DNA from: Phycisphaerae bacterium | GTDB lineage: Bacteria > Planctomycetota > Phycisphaerae > Phycisphaerales > UBA1924 | Assembly (NCBI GenBank): GCA_016793805.1 | Contig: JAEUIZ010000015.1 | Location: 1-64,000, forward strand | DNA length: 64,000 nt | Direction: 5' to 3' | In this document: positions 16,201 to 24,404 of the stretch, in pieces | How positions within the stretch are numbered: the stretch's first letter is position 1 | How the letters are laid out: each line of letters opens with the position of its first letter | Notes under the pieces: generated by a model | Told to the model about the DNA's origin: nothing | Databases searched by the model: none | The model's input: the letters and a program-made list of their open reading frames with translations, nothing else | Made by a program: the position numbers and the translations under genes

Positions 16201-17106
16201 ATGGGGCAATGGGCCGACCGATTCCGGGCGATGGTGAGCCGCGTGGGGACGTATCCCGCGTGGGAGGTGGCGGTCGAACTGCTGCTGATCGGGCTGGTGG
16301 TGTGGGCGGTGGCGAGGTTTGTTCGGGGGACGCGGGCCGCGGGGGCGCTCAAGGGTCTGCTGGTGATCCTGGTGGCGGGGACGGTCCTGGCGCGGGTCGC
16401 GGGCGGGCGCGAGGCGTTCCAGCGGGTGGTGTTCCTGTATGACCGCTTCCTGGCGATCGCGGCGGTGGCGCTGGTGGTGATCTTCCAGCCGGAGTTGCGC
16501 CGGGCGATCATCCGGCTGGGCGAGGCGCCGTTCCTGCGGGCGGGCTCGCCGCGGCTGGTGCGCGCGGTGGAGGCCATCGCGGACGCGTGCGCGTACCTGT
16601 CGAAGTCGCGATTCGGGGCGCTGGTGGTGGTGGAGCGGCAGGTCCCGCTGCGGGGGATCGTCGAGGGCGGGACGCCGCTGGGCGCCGAACTCTCGGCCCG
16701 CCTGCTCCAGACCATCTTCTTCCCCGGGACCGCGCTGCACGACCTGGCGGTGATCGTGCAGGGGAACGTCGTGCAGGCGGCGGGGGTGCAACTCCCGCTG
16801 GCGGATCCCGCGGATATGCCCGACCCGCGCCTGGGCTCGAGGCACCGGGCGGCGGTGGGCCTGACCAAGGAGTGCGACGCGCTTGTCGTGGTCGTGAGCG
16901 AGGAGACGGGGCACATCCGCATCGCCGAGCGAGGGCGGCTCTCGGAGCCCCTGGCCCGCGAGGACTTCCGCGACGAGTTGCTCCGTCGGCTTCGCGTGCA
17001 GCCCTCACCGGCGGACACGCCGACGGCGGCGCAGGTCTCGGCCGAGAGCGCCGCGGACGCGGTGGAGCCGGCGCGGGCGGAGTCGGCGAAGGAGGACGCG
17101 GCATGA
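16201..17106 (+). CDS. cdaA: Diadenylate cyclase CdaA-like membrane protein
   Basis: CdaA makes cyclic di-AMP from two ATP at the membrane. The 301-residue protein has three N-terminal hydrophobic segments (about residues 18-37, 46-64, 78-95) and a DAC (DisA_N) domain from about 100: FQPELRRAIIRLGEAPF, FGALVVVERQVPLRGIVEGG, LLQTIFFPGTALHD and LGSRHRAAVGL. RHR (214-216) is intact, but the canonical DGA motif reads DLA (181-183). The last 50 residues are an Ala/Glu-rich tail. ATGA overlap with a YbbR-domain gene reproduces the cdaA-cdaR pairing known in Firmicutes. Activity is likely but the changed motif leaves doubt. Confidence 0.9.
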   Translation: MGQWADRFRAMVSRVGTYPAWEVAVELLLIGLVVWAVARFVRGTRAAGALKGLLVILVAGTVLARVAGGREAFQRVVFLYDRFLAIAAVALVVIFQPELRRAIIRLGEAPFLRAGSPRLVRAVEAIADACAYLSKSRFGALVVVERQVPLRGIVEGGTPLGAELSARLLQTIFFPGTALHDLAVIVQGNVVQAAGVQLPLADPADMPDPRLGSRHRAAVGLTKECDALVVVVSEETGHIRIAERGRLSEPLAREDFRDELLRRLRVQPSPADTPTAAQVSAESAADAVEPARAESAKEDAA

Positions 17107-18158
17107 GCGCCTCGGCCGCCCGGGTCCTGTCCACGGCACGGTCGCTGCTCGGGATCGCCGCGGTGACGATGCTGATCTGGCTGCTCGCCGAGGCCGAGAG
17201 CCTGCGGGTCGAGCGGGTGCGGGTGGAGGTGATCTTCCGGGCCGCGCCCGAGAGCGAGCGTGTGGTTCGGCTGGCGCCGGGGCAGGAGTTCGTGGGGAGC
17301 GTGACGCTGACGCTCGAGGGCGCCAACGCGCGGGTGGACGACCTGATCGGGCGGTTCCGCAGGCCGGTGCGGCTCCAGCCCGGGCGCGACACGATCCCGC
17401 TGGACCCGGGTCGGCACGTGATCGACCTGGCGTCGGCGATCGCCTCGATCGCGGAGGTGCGCGAGACGCACGTGCGGATCGCCTCGAGCCAGCCCGCGAC
17501 GGCGATCATCGACATCGACGCCCTGGTGTCGCGCACCGCGACGGTCCGAGTCGAGGCCCCGCCCGGCGCGGCCCTGGAGGGCGCGCCCGAGGCCACGCCC
17601 GCGTCCGTCCGCCTGAGCATCCCCGGCGCCCTCGCCAAGGACCTCCCCGCGGACCTGGTCGCGACGGTGCGCCTGGCGCCCGAGAGCCTCGCGTCGCTGC
17701 CCGAGGGTCGGCGGTCAACGATCACCGGGCTGGTGGTCGAGCCGCCGGCGCTGCTCTTGGGCGCCGAGCAGGTGACGATCGACCCTCCGCGCGTCTCGGT
17801 GGCGATCGCGCTGCGGACGCGGACCAAGGAGATCACGCTCCCGACGGTGCCGGTGCACGTGCGGCTGGCGCCCACGGAACTGGGGTTGTGGGAGATCACG
17901 GTTCCGCCCGAGGGCCGGCTGCTCACGGACGTGCTCGTGCGCGGGCCCAGCGACCTGATCGACCAACTGGGGACGGACAAGATCAAGCCGATCGCGTACG
18001 TCGCGCCGTCGCTGGACGACCTGGAGCGGGCGGCGGCGTCGGGCCAGCCGCTGGAACTCGAGGCCGTCTTTGGCGACGCGCCGGGCCTGCTGCGGTTCGA
18101 GGCCAAGCAGCGGACGATCCGGCTCAACGTGAAGCGTCGTGCCGCGCTGCCTCCATGA
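17103..18158 (+). CDS. YbbR-like domain protein (CdaR-type regulator)
   Basis: A 351-residue single-pass membrane protein: one N-terminal hydrophobic segment (LLGIAAVTMLIWLLAEAES), the rest exported and built of repeated beta-rich YbbR-like modules, e.g. VRVEVIFRAAPESERVVRL and LPTVPVHVRLAPTELGLWEI. CdaR proteins of this type bind CdaA and adjust c-di-AMP production in response to the envelope. Translational coupling to cdaA (ATGA) supports that partnership. No catalytic motif is seen. Confidence 0.85.
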   Translation: MSASAARVLSTARSLLGIAAVTMLIWLLAEAESLRVERVRVEVIFRAAPESERVVRLAPGQEFVGSVTLTLEGANARVDDLIGRFRRPVRLQPGRDTIPLDPGRHVIDLASAIASIAEVRETHVRIASSQPATAIIDIDALVSRTATVRVEAPPGAALEGAPEATPASVRLSIPGALAKDLPADLVATVRLAPESLASLPEGRRSTITGLVVEPPALLLGAEQVTIDPPRVSVAIALRTRTKEITLPTVPVHVRLAPTELGLWEITVPPEGRLLTDVLVRGPSDLIDQLGTDKIKPIAYVAPSLDDLERAAASGQPLELEAVFGDAPGLLRFEAKQRTIRLNVKRRAALPP

Positions 18159-18193
18159 CGCCCGGAGTTCCCCACCACCCTTCCTTGCCGTGC

Positions 18194-18199
18194 TACGGT
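18194..18199 (+). promoter_or_regulatory. -10 box TACGGT of the gene at 18205
   Basis: TACGGT, 5 bases, then GTG 18205; no Shine-Dalgarno sequence. Confidence 0.4.
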
Positions 18200-18204
18200 G
18201 CATC

Positions 18205-19062
18205 GTGAGCGACGCGAGCGCCGACACCCCCAAGCCCAAGTCCGGCCCATCGCGGCCCGGCGCGCTCCCGCGCCACGCCTTGGCGTTCTTCCCGCGGTTG
18301 CGCGACGAGGCCGAGCATCCGACGGCGTGGGCCTGGCCCGGGTATCTCGACGCGGCGTCGTGCCCGTGGCTGGGGGCGCTTCGCGACCTGTACTCGACGC
18401 CCTGGGCGTTTCCCGCGTCGCTCTCGCCGGAAGCGGGGCTCATGCTCTTTGCGCTGGTGCGGAACCTCCGCCCGCGGGTGGCGATCGAGATCGGGAGTTT
18501 CATCGGGGTGAGCACGATCTGGATGGCGGCCGCGATGCGCGAGGCGCAGCCCGACGCGTCCGGCCCGATCCTGCACGCGTTTGACGACTTCGGCCCGATG
18601 GCGCCGGGCCCGTGGCGAGACGAGCGGCTCGACGATCGCCTCGGGCTCTTTCGCCGCTCGCTCGCCGCCGCCGATCTGGAGCGGTTCGTCGCGATCCATC
18701 CCGGGGACAGTTCGACGCAGGTGCGCGCCCTGCACGGGCTGTTCCGGCCCAGCCCGGAGGCCGTGCGCGCCGCGTGGGCGAGCCCGATCGCCGACTGGCC
18801 TGGGGGCGTGGATTTCGCGCTGATCGACGGGAACCACACGGTCGAGGGCGTGCGGCGGGACTTCGAGGCCGTCGAGCCCGTCCTGAACACCGGGGGCTAC
18901 GTCATGCTGCACGACACGATCCCGGAACAGTGCGGGGACCACCAGGGCCCGCGGCACCTTCTGGATCATCTCGGGAGCGTCGCGCGGGGTGTGTACGAGC
19001 GGTGCGAGTTGCACACCGCGCCGCTGAACTATGGGATGGCGCTGCTGCGGCGCGTCGGGTAG
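18205..19062 (+). CDS. Class I SAM-dependent methyltransferase-like protein (tandem copy 1)
   Basis: A 285-residue protein with the Methyltransf_24-type Rossmann fold: FPASLSPEAGLMLFALVRNL, then motif I as VAIEIGSFIGVSTIWMA, an acidic segment HAFDDFGPM and VDFALIDGNHTVEGVRRDFE with GGYVMLHDTIPE. The DGNH and LHDT motifs are typical of the family, which includes macrolide and cephalosporin-type sugar or antibiotic modifying enzymes. Substrate unknown. GTG 18205 follows a TACGGT box by 5 bases. It is clearly paralogous to the next gene along nearly its full length. Confidence 0.75.
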   Translation: MSDASADTPKPKSGPSRPGALPRHALAFFPRLRDEAEHPTAWAWPGYLDAASCPWLGALRDLYSTPWAFPASLSPEAGLMLFALVRNLRPRVAIEIGSFIGVSTIWMAAAMREAQPDASGPILHAFDDFGPMAPGPWRDERLDDRLGLFRRSLAAADLERFVAIHPGDSSTQVRALHGLFRPSPEAVRAAWASPIADWPGGVDFALIDGNHTVEGVRRDFEAVEPVLNTGGYVMLHDTIPEQCGDHQGPRHLLDHLGSVARGVYERCELHTAPLNYGMALLRRVG

Positions 19063-19065
19063 CAT
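19060..19065 (+). promoter_or_regulatory. -10 box TAGCAT of the gene at 19072
   Basis: TAGCAT, 6 bases, then GTG 19072. The box contains the stop codon TAG of the upstream gene, so the second paralogue probably has its own promoter. Confidence 0.45.
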
Positions 19066-19071
19066 GGGCGC

Positions 19072-19941
19072 GTGAAGACGCTGGCCGAGTATCAACGAGC
19101 GATCGCCCGGCGTGTGTGGCGATGGGTCAGCCGGCATCCGTCCCCGCCTCGGGTCCAGGGCCCGCGCGTCCCGATCCCACGTGAGCGGCTCGAGCACCAC
19201 TCGGGGCTGTGGGGCCGGGAGCATCCGCGCGAGTGGGAGTGGCCCGCGTACCTCGACCCTGCCGCGGCGCCGTGGCTGGCGACGCTGCGGCGGCTCTACG
19301 CCTCCCCGCTGTCGTTCCCGGCGTCGCTCTCGCCCGAGGCGGGGTTGCTCGTACACGCGCTGGTGCGGAACATCCGGCCGCGGGTCGTGGTCGAGACGGG
19401 GACGTGGATCGGGATCAGTTCGATCTGGATCGCCTCGGCGCTGCAGGCCAACGGGGACGGGGGGCGGCTGCACACCTTCGACCTGTTCCTGCCGATCCGG
19501 CCCGACCAGTGGCGCGACGCGGAACTCGAGGAGGATCGTGTGGGGTTCGTGCGTCGGAACTTCGCCGAGGCGGGGCTCGAGGATGTCATTGAGATCCACC
19601 AGGGCAACAGCCACGCGAACATCCGCGCGATGCAGGCGACGCTCGCCGCGGCAGGCGGGAACGCGAGCGGTGGGAGGGGCGGGGGTGTCCAACTCGCGTA
19701 CCTCGACGGGGATCATGGCGTCGAGGGCGCGTGCCAGGACCTATGGGCGGTCGAGCCGGTGCTGGCCACGGGCGGCTACATCCTGCTGCACGACATCTTT
19801 CCAGAATACTCGGGGGACGAGGACGGCCCGAGGCACATCCTGGATCGCGTCAATGAGATCGGCGCGGGCGTGTATGACAAGTGCGAGGTGTGCCTCTCGC
19901 CCGCGAACTATGGGCTGGCGGTGATGCGGCGGGTGGGGTAG
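19072..19941 (+). CDS. Class I SAM-dependent methyltransferase-like protein (tandem copy 2)
   Basis: A 289-residue paralogue of the preceding gene. Shared blocks include the WPAYLDPAAAPWLATLRRLY region, FPASLSPEAGLLVHALVRNI, VVVETGTWIGISSIWIASAL, HTFDLFLPIRPDQWRD, LAYLDGDHGVEGACQDLWA and GGYILLHDIFPE. The N-terminus is longer and basic (RRVWRWVSRHPSPPRVQGPR). A short Gly-rich insertion (GGNASGGRGGG) sits before the LAYLDGD strand. Tandem duplication and divergence suggest related but distinct acceptors. Function is not determinable from sequence. Confidence 0.75.
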   Translation: MKTLAEYQRAIARRVWRWVSRHPSPPRVQGPRVPIPRERLEHHSGLWGREHPREWEWPAYLDPAAAPWLATLRRLYASPLSFPASLSPEAGLLVHALVRNIRPRVVVETGTWIGISSIWIASALQANGDGGRLHTFDLFLPIRPDQWRDAELEEDRVGFVRRNFAEAGLEDVIEIHQGNSHANIRAMQATLAAAGGNASGGRGGGVQLAYLDGDHGVEGACQDLWAVEPVLATGGYILLHDIFPEYSGDEDGPRHILDRVNEIGAGVYDKCEVCLSPANYGLAVMRRVG

Positions 19942-19981
19942 TAGGGGAGATGCCGCGGTGGCGCAATCGCGACGGCACCGC

Positions 19982-19987
19982 TACGCT
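19982..19987 (+). promoter_or_regulatory. -10 box TACGCT of the DNA methylase gene
   Basis: TACGCT, 6 bases, then ATG 19994. This supports ATG 19994 against the in-frame GTG 19958, which would place the box inside the coding region. Confidence 0.45.
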
Positions 19988-19993
19988 GCCGCG

Positions 19994-20956
19994 ATGCCGC
20001 GCAAGCGCACGCAACCCGTGGCCACCAGCGAGACCGGAGCGCGACCCGGGGCGCGCGCGGGGGCCGACTTTGTGCTCCCCGACCCCGAGGCCCGCGTCTA
20101 CGTCGGCGATTGCCGCGAGATCATCCCCGCGATCCCGGAGTGTCGCGCGCGGCGGGTGGACCTCGTCTTTGCCGATCCCCCGTTCAACTGGAACCGGGCG
20201 TACGACAAGTGGGACGACAAGATGCCGCGGGAGGACTACCTGAAGTTCACCGAGGCGTGGCTGGACGCGTGCGTGGACTCGCTGGCCGAGCACGGGTCGA
20301 TGTGGGTGAACATCCCGGACGACACGGCGGCCGAGATCGTGATGCACCTGAAGGGGCGCGGGCTCACGATGATCAACTGGTGCATCTGGCACTATCGGTT
20401 CGGGCAGAACGGGACGGGCCGGTTCATCTCGAGCCACGTCCACGCGCTCTATTTCGCCAAGGACCCGCTGAACCGCCGGTGGAACCCGATGGAGGTGCTC
20501 GAGGTCTCGGATCGGCGGTCGATCTATTTCGACGCGCGGACCGAGAGCAAGCGGGACGGGATGCCGGCGGGGATGCGGGTGCCGATGGATGTCTGGTACG
20601 GGCCGTTCTGGGGGCGGATCCAGGGGAACAACAAGGAGCGGCGGGCGAACCACGACAACCAGTTGCCCGAGGCGTACCTGGAGCGCGTCGTGCGGGCGTG
20701 CTCGAACAAAGGCGACCTGGTGATGGATCCGTTCCTCGGCAGCGGGACCACGGGCGTGATCGCGCACGCGCTGAAGCGGCGGTTCATCGGCTGCGAGTTC
20801 TCAGAGGACAACGCGAGGAGTGCCGTGCGGCGGATGCAGGACGGCCCGGTGCGGCTGGGGCGGGCGCTCGGCGCGAGCACGGCGATCCATCCCTCGCGGC
20901 GGAAGGACGGGCCGCGGGCGAAGCGAGCCAGGCCGTCGGACGCGGACCTCGCTTGA
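19994..20956 (+). CDS. Site-specific DNA methyltransferase (N6-adenine/N4-cytosine type), solitary
   Basis: A 320-residue DNA amino-methyltransferase of circularly permuted (beta-class) order: motif IV FADPPFNWNRAYDKWDD comes first (residues about 55-71) and the SAM motif I VMDPFLGSGTTGVIAHALKR near 235-254, followed by FIGCEFSEDNA. The target-recognition part lies between. No restriction endonuclease or specificity subunit is adjacent, so it is an orphan methylase, perhaps for regulation or cell-cycle marking. GTG 19958 with GGGGAG upstream is an alternative start adding 12 residues. The C-terminal 40 residues are basic and variable. Confidence 0.88.
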   Translation: MPRKRTQPVATSETGARPGARAGADFVLPDPEARVYVGDCREIIPAIPECRARRVDLVFADPPFNWNRAYDKWDDKMPREDYLKFTEAWLDACVDSLAEHGSMWVNIPDDTAAEIVMHLKGRGLTMINWCIWHYRFGQNGTGRFISSHVHALYFAKDPLNRRWNPMEVLEVSDRRSIYFDARTESKRDGMPAGMRVPMDVWYGPFWGRIQGNNKERRANHDNQLPEAYLERVVRACSNKGDLVMDPFLGSGTTGVIAHALKRRFIGCEFSEDNARSAVRRMQDGPVRLGRALGASTAIHPSRRKDGPRAKRARPSDADLA

Positions 20957-21001
20957 GCGTCGCGATCAGCCCCACGCGATCGTGCGCCGCGCGATGTTCG
21001 T

Positions 21002-22444
21002 CTACCGCCGCGGATTTCGGAACGGATTGACGCGCTTGTTGGGCGGCTTGGGCGGGAATGGCCCGCGCTTGGGGGAGGTTGCGGGCTCGATGGCCGTTGG
21101 CCCAAGCGGGACCGCCGGCGGTGAGCCAACGACGTGCGTGCCGGCGTCCGGAGGCGTCGTCACCGCGCCCGGCGCTCCGCTGACTTGACCGGCTGCTCCG
21201 CCGTCGAGCCCCGGGATCGGCTCGGCGGGCATCGAGATCGTGGAATCGGCGGAGGCGGGTGGCGGCGGTTCCGTTGCGTCAGGCGCGGGCTCGGGCACGC
21301 GGCCGAAGATCAGCCGGCCGGCCGAGGTCTGCAGCGCGGAGGTGACATGCAGCGTGACCATCTCCCCGACCCACGGGCGTCCGTTCTCGGCGACGACCAT
21401 GGTGCCGTCGTCGAGATAGCCCACGCCCTGGCCCGGCTGCTCGCCCGGCTTGATGAGCCGCAGCGACACCTGCTCGCCCGGGATGAGCGCGGGCTTGAGC
21501 GAGTTGGCCACGTCGTTGAGGTTCAGGACTCGGACGCCCTGGATCGCCGCGACGCGGGCCAGGCCCGTGTCGGCGCTGACGATCACCGCGTCCATCTGCC
21601 GCGAGAACTCGACGAGCATCTGGTCCACGGCCTTGCCGGGCACGGGGGTCTCGTCGATCGAGACGTCCACGCCCGGGGTGCGCTGCAATCGCGTGACCAC
21701 GTCGAGCCCGCGCCGGCCCTTGTTGCGCTTGATCTTGTCCTGCGAGTCGGCGAGGGCCTGCAACTCGCCCACGACGAAGTAGGGGATCACGAGCGGATAC
21801 TGCATGATTCCCGTGGCAGCGAGGTCCCCGATCCGCGCGTCCACGAGCGTCGAGGTGTCCAGGACGTGCGGGCGGGCGCCGCGGCTCTGCTTGGCGAACT
21901 CGACGTACGGGATCACGAGGCGGAAGTCGTCCTGCGTGGTGAGCACCGTCGTGATCGAGAGGTACGCCAGCCCGATCCCGAGCAGGACCTTGATCGTGGG
22001 GATCAGGCCCGTGGCCCCCTTGGGGATGTCGTAGAGGTCCACGAGCAGGTCGAGGACTCGCCCCAGCGCGTAGGTGCCCAGCAGCGCCACCAGGAGCCCC
22101 ACAAAGATCGTCACGAGCGTCCCGATCTTGCGCCGGGTCGTCAGCACGTCGACGATGACGATGCCCGCGGCCAGGGCGGCGGCGAGGATCAGCACCGCGT
22201 CCCATCCGAGTTTGAGCGCCAGGCCACCGATGAGGACCGAGCCCGCGCCTGTCCCCGGATCGATGTCGAGCACGGCGAGGATCGTGACGGTCACGAACAG
22301 GACGACGCAGGTGAGGCGGACGATCCGCAGGAGCGTCTGGCGCTGGGCCGCCGCCACCTCCAGCGGGTGCAACTCCGAGGCCTTGGTCGGCTCCATCGGG
22401 GCGGGCTGGGCGGGATCGTGGTCCACGACCAAGTGTATCGGCAT
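21002..22444 (-). CDS. PIN/TRAM domain membrane protein (YacL-like)
   Basis: A 480-residue protein with four hydrophobic segments between about residues 38 and 165, a PIN nuclease-fold domain starting HVLDTSTLVDARIGDLAATG with acidic residues also at VVGELQALADS and IVSADTGLARVA, and a TRAM RNA-binding domain (LIKPGEQPGQGVGYLDDGTM...GEMVTLHV). YacL-type proteins carry an intact PIN triad and are thought to process RNA near the membrane. The C-terminal 110 residues are Pro/Ala-rich and disordered. ATG 22444 begins the conserved region. The SRP RNA gene lies divergent, immediately upstream. Confidence 0.88.
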   Translation of the reverse strand: MPIHLVVDHDPAQPAPMEPTKASELHPLEVAAAQRQTLLRIVRLTCVVLFVTVTILAVLDIDPGTGAGSVLIGGLALKLGWDAVLILAAALAAGIVIVDVLTTRRKIGTLVTIFVGLLVALLGTYALGRVLDLLVDLYDIPKGATGLIPTIKVLLGIGLAYLSITTVLTTQDDFRLVIPYVEFAKQSRGARPHVLDTSTLVDARIGDLAATGIMQYPLVIPYFVVGELQALADSQDKIKRNKGRRGLDVVTRLQRTPGVDVSIDETPVPGKAVDQMLVEFSRQMDAVIVSADTGLARVAAIQGVRVLNLNDVANSLKPALIPGEQVSLRLIKPGEQPGQGVGYLDDGTMVVAENGRPWVGEMVTLHVTSALQTSAGRLIFGRVPEPAPDATEPPPPASADSTISMPAEPIPGLDGGAAGQVSGAPGAVTTPPDAGTHVVGSPPAVPLGPTAIEPATSPKRGPFPPKPPNKRVNPFRNPRR

Positions 22445-22449
22445 ATCAT
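22444..22449 (+). promoter_or_regulatory. Putative -10 box TATCAT of the SRP RNA gene
   Basis: TATCAT lies about 18 bases before the outer stem of the SRP RNA and overlaps the start codon of the divergent PIN/TRAM gene. No clear -35 element is seen. Confidence 0.35.
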
Positions 22450-22466
22450 CGGTGTCCGTCGCCCCC

Positions 22467-22574
22467 GTCGGCGGCCGGGCCCGGTACACGGGTGGCCCGT
22501 GAACCTGGTCAGGGCTTGACCGCAGCAGCCATAAGCGGCCGTCATCCGGTGCCGCCGGTGTCCTGGCCGCCGAC
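22467..22574 (+). ncRNA. ffs: Signal recognition particle RNA (small bacterial type, 4.5S-like)
   Basis: The conserved SRP core is present: GAACCTGGTCAGG (22501-22513), ten apical bases, then AGCAGCCATAAGC (22524-22536), in the spacing of bacterial 4.5S RNA. The ends pair: GTCGGCGGCC (22467-22476) is the exact reverse complement of GGCCGCCGAC (22565-22574), with three more pairs inside. The 108-base length fits the small bacterial type without an Alu domain. The apical sequence GCTTGACCGC replaces the usual UCC-GGAA-GGA; see findings. Ends are defined by the stem, so they may be off by several bases. Confidence 0.85.
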
Positions 22575-22616
22575 CGGTGCGATGGAACTCACTCAATCCG
22601 CGAGTTGGCGATCCGA

Positions 22617-24404
22617 TCAGGCTCGCACGCGAACCACGACGACGGTCTGGTCGTCGGGGCGCTCGAGGATCCCCGCGAACTGCCGGAGTTCCCAGAACAG
22701 GTGCTCGGCGACGCGTGCGGCGCTCGCGTCGGGTTCCTGCGTGAGGACGTCGATCACCGACTGCCGGAGCCGCGCCTTGCCGAAGCGTTTGCCGGCGAAG
22801 TCGAGGGTGTCGGTCACGCCGTCGGTGTAGGCGAGGATCACGTCGCCCGGGTGCAGGTCGTAGACCCCGCGCTGGTAGCGCTGCGAGGGGTCGATGCCCA
22901 CGGCCATGCCCCCGATCGAGAGTTCGTCGATGTCCGCGAGCGTGGGGGCGCGATGCGCGGGCCGGCGGACGACCAGCGGGGGCTCGTGCCCGCCGGAGCA
23001 GTACGTCATGCGCAGCCGGGCCGGGTCGATGACGCCGTACCAGAGCGTGGCGAACTCGTTGTCGCGCGTATCGCGGCAGAGGGCGGCGTTGACGCGCGAG
23101 AGCACCACGTCGATGTCGTAGAGGTCCTGCACGTGGGCCCGCAGGCTGGAGCGCACGCCCGACATGAGCAGGGCGGCGGCGATCCCCTTGCCCACCACGT
23201 CCCCGATGGCGAGCCCGAAGTTCCCGGAGAGTTCGTAGAAGTCGTAGAAGTCGCCCCCGAGTTCGAAACTCGGGACGTAGCGGGCGGCCACGTCGAGGCG
23301 CGGGATCTGCGGGGTCCATCGCGGGAGCATCCGCCGCTGCACGTCGGCGGCGAGTTCGACCTGGCGCTGGATGCGGGCGTCGCGCTCCTGCATCTTCAGG
23401 AGCCGGGCCTGCTCGACGGCCACCGCCGCCTGGTGGGCGATGGAGCGCAGGAGCCGCTTCTCGGCCTCGGTGAAGGTCCGGGGGCTTCGCGCATAGAGCC
23501 GCAGCACCCCGATGGGCTTGCCCTGGAAGACGAGCCCCGCGTTGATCGCCGCGCGGAGGCCCTCGCGCTCGACGTGCTCGGGGATGAGCACGCGGTCGTC
23601 TGTCCGCAGGTCGGTCGAGACCACGATCTCGCCGCCCAGCGCCAGCCGATCGAACACGCGGTCCTTCGAGAGCGGGAGCGGGCTCTCGAGCCACTCGCGC
23701 GAGAGGTTGCGCGAACCCTTGAGGACCAGGTCCACCTCGGTCTGCGTGAGCATCCCCTCGTCGCTGTCGAAGAGCACGATCGACCCGGCGTCGAGGTCCA
23801 GCACCTCCAGCGCCGACTCGAGCGCGATGTCCAGCACCGACTCCATCCGCGTCGCCTTGGCCAGCATCGACGAGAGGCGGAAGAGCGCCTGCATCTCGCG
23901 CAGGCGGCTCCGCAGGTCCAGTTGCTGGTGGCAGACCTCCGCGGCCGTGGTCGCGAGGAGTTCGAGCACCTCGCCCGCACGGTCGCGCGCCCCGCGCGAG
24001 GCCAGCCGCGGCTCGCCCGGGCCCAGCACCAGCGACCCCACGCCCATCCCCTCCACGCACAGCGGGACCACCAGCATCCCACCCACCTCCGCGGGGCCAG
24101 TGCCGCAGGCGGGCGTGGCGACCTCCGGACCCGGGGCATAGGCCCAGAACGGGGGCTGCCCGGAGCGCACGATCCGCCGACCCTTGGTGTCGCGCAGCGT
24201 CACCTCGACGCCCAGGAGCCCCGTGAGTTTCTCGCACAGCCCGGCGAGCGACCCGTCGGTGATGAAGTCGGTGATCGTCGGGGCTTCGGCAGCCTCGGGC
24301 GCGCGCGCGCCCACCGCCGCGCTCGTCACGCCCGTGCCCACGACTCCCGCTCCGGCGGGGCCAGTTGCGACCGGTCCCGCGCCCGGCACCGCGGCGTTGG
24401 TCAC
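22617..24404 (-). CDS. GAF-domain PP2C/SpoIIE-type serine phosphatase
   Basis: A 595-residue regulator. An N-terminal sensory region (about 45-175) precedes a GAF domain (SVLDIALESALEVLDLDAGS to LLRSIAHQAAVAVEQARLL), a short coiled linker and a SpoIIE-type PP2C phosphatase with the metal residues in LGGDFYDFYEL, AIGDVVGKGIAAALLM and ILAYTDGVTD. Such proteins dephosphorylate anti-sigma-antagonist (STAS) proteins in partner-switching systems; a STAS protein is encoded at 53344-53781 but the link is only a guess. GTG 24404 overlaps the upstream stop (GTGA) and has AAGGAG before it; the ATG eight codons earlier lacks spacing for a ribosome site. Confidence 0.88.
   Translation of the reverse strand: MTNAAVPGAGPVATGPAGAGVVGTGVTSAAVGARAPEAAEAPTITDFITDGSLAGLCEKLTGLLGVEVTLRDTKGRRIVRSGQPPFWAYAPGPEVATPACGTGPAEVGGMLVVPLCVEGMGVGSLVLGPGEPRLASRGARDRAGEVLELLATTAAEVCHQQLDLRSRLREMQALFRLSSMLAKATRMESVLDIALESALEVLDLDAGSIVLFDSDEGMLTQTEVDLVLKGSRNLSREWLESPLPLSKDRVFDRLALGGEIVVSTDLRTDDRVLIPEHVEREGLRAAINAGLVFQGKPIGVLRLYARSPRTFTEAEKRLLRSIAHQAAVAVEQARLLKMQERDARIQRQVELAADVQRRMLPRWTPQIPRLDVAARYVPSFELGGDFYDFYELSGNFGLAIGDVVGKGIAAALLMSGVRSSLRAHVQDLYDIDVVLSRVNAALCRDTRDNEFATLWYGVIDPARLRMTYCSGGHEPPLVVRRPAHRAPTLADIDELSIGGMAVGIDPSQRYQRGVYDLHPGDVILAYTDGVTDTLDFAGKRFGKARLRQSVIDVLTQEPDASAARVAEHLFWELRQFAGILERPDDQTVVVVRVRA

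Noticed and set aside
19958-19993. GTG start of the DNA methylase
   Set aside because: A TACGCT box sits inside this stretch 6 bases before ATG 19994, in the pattern seen at many other genes. The GTG does have a GGGGAG upstream, so it stays an alternative.
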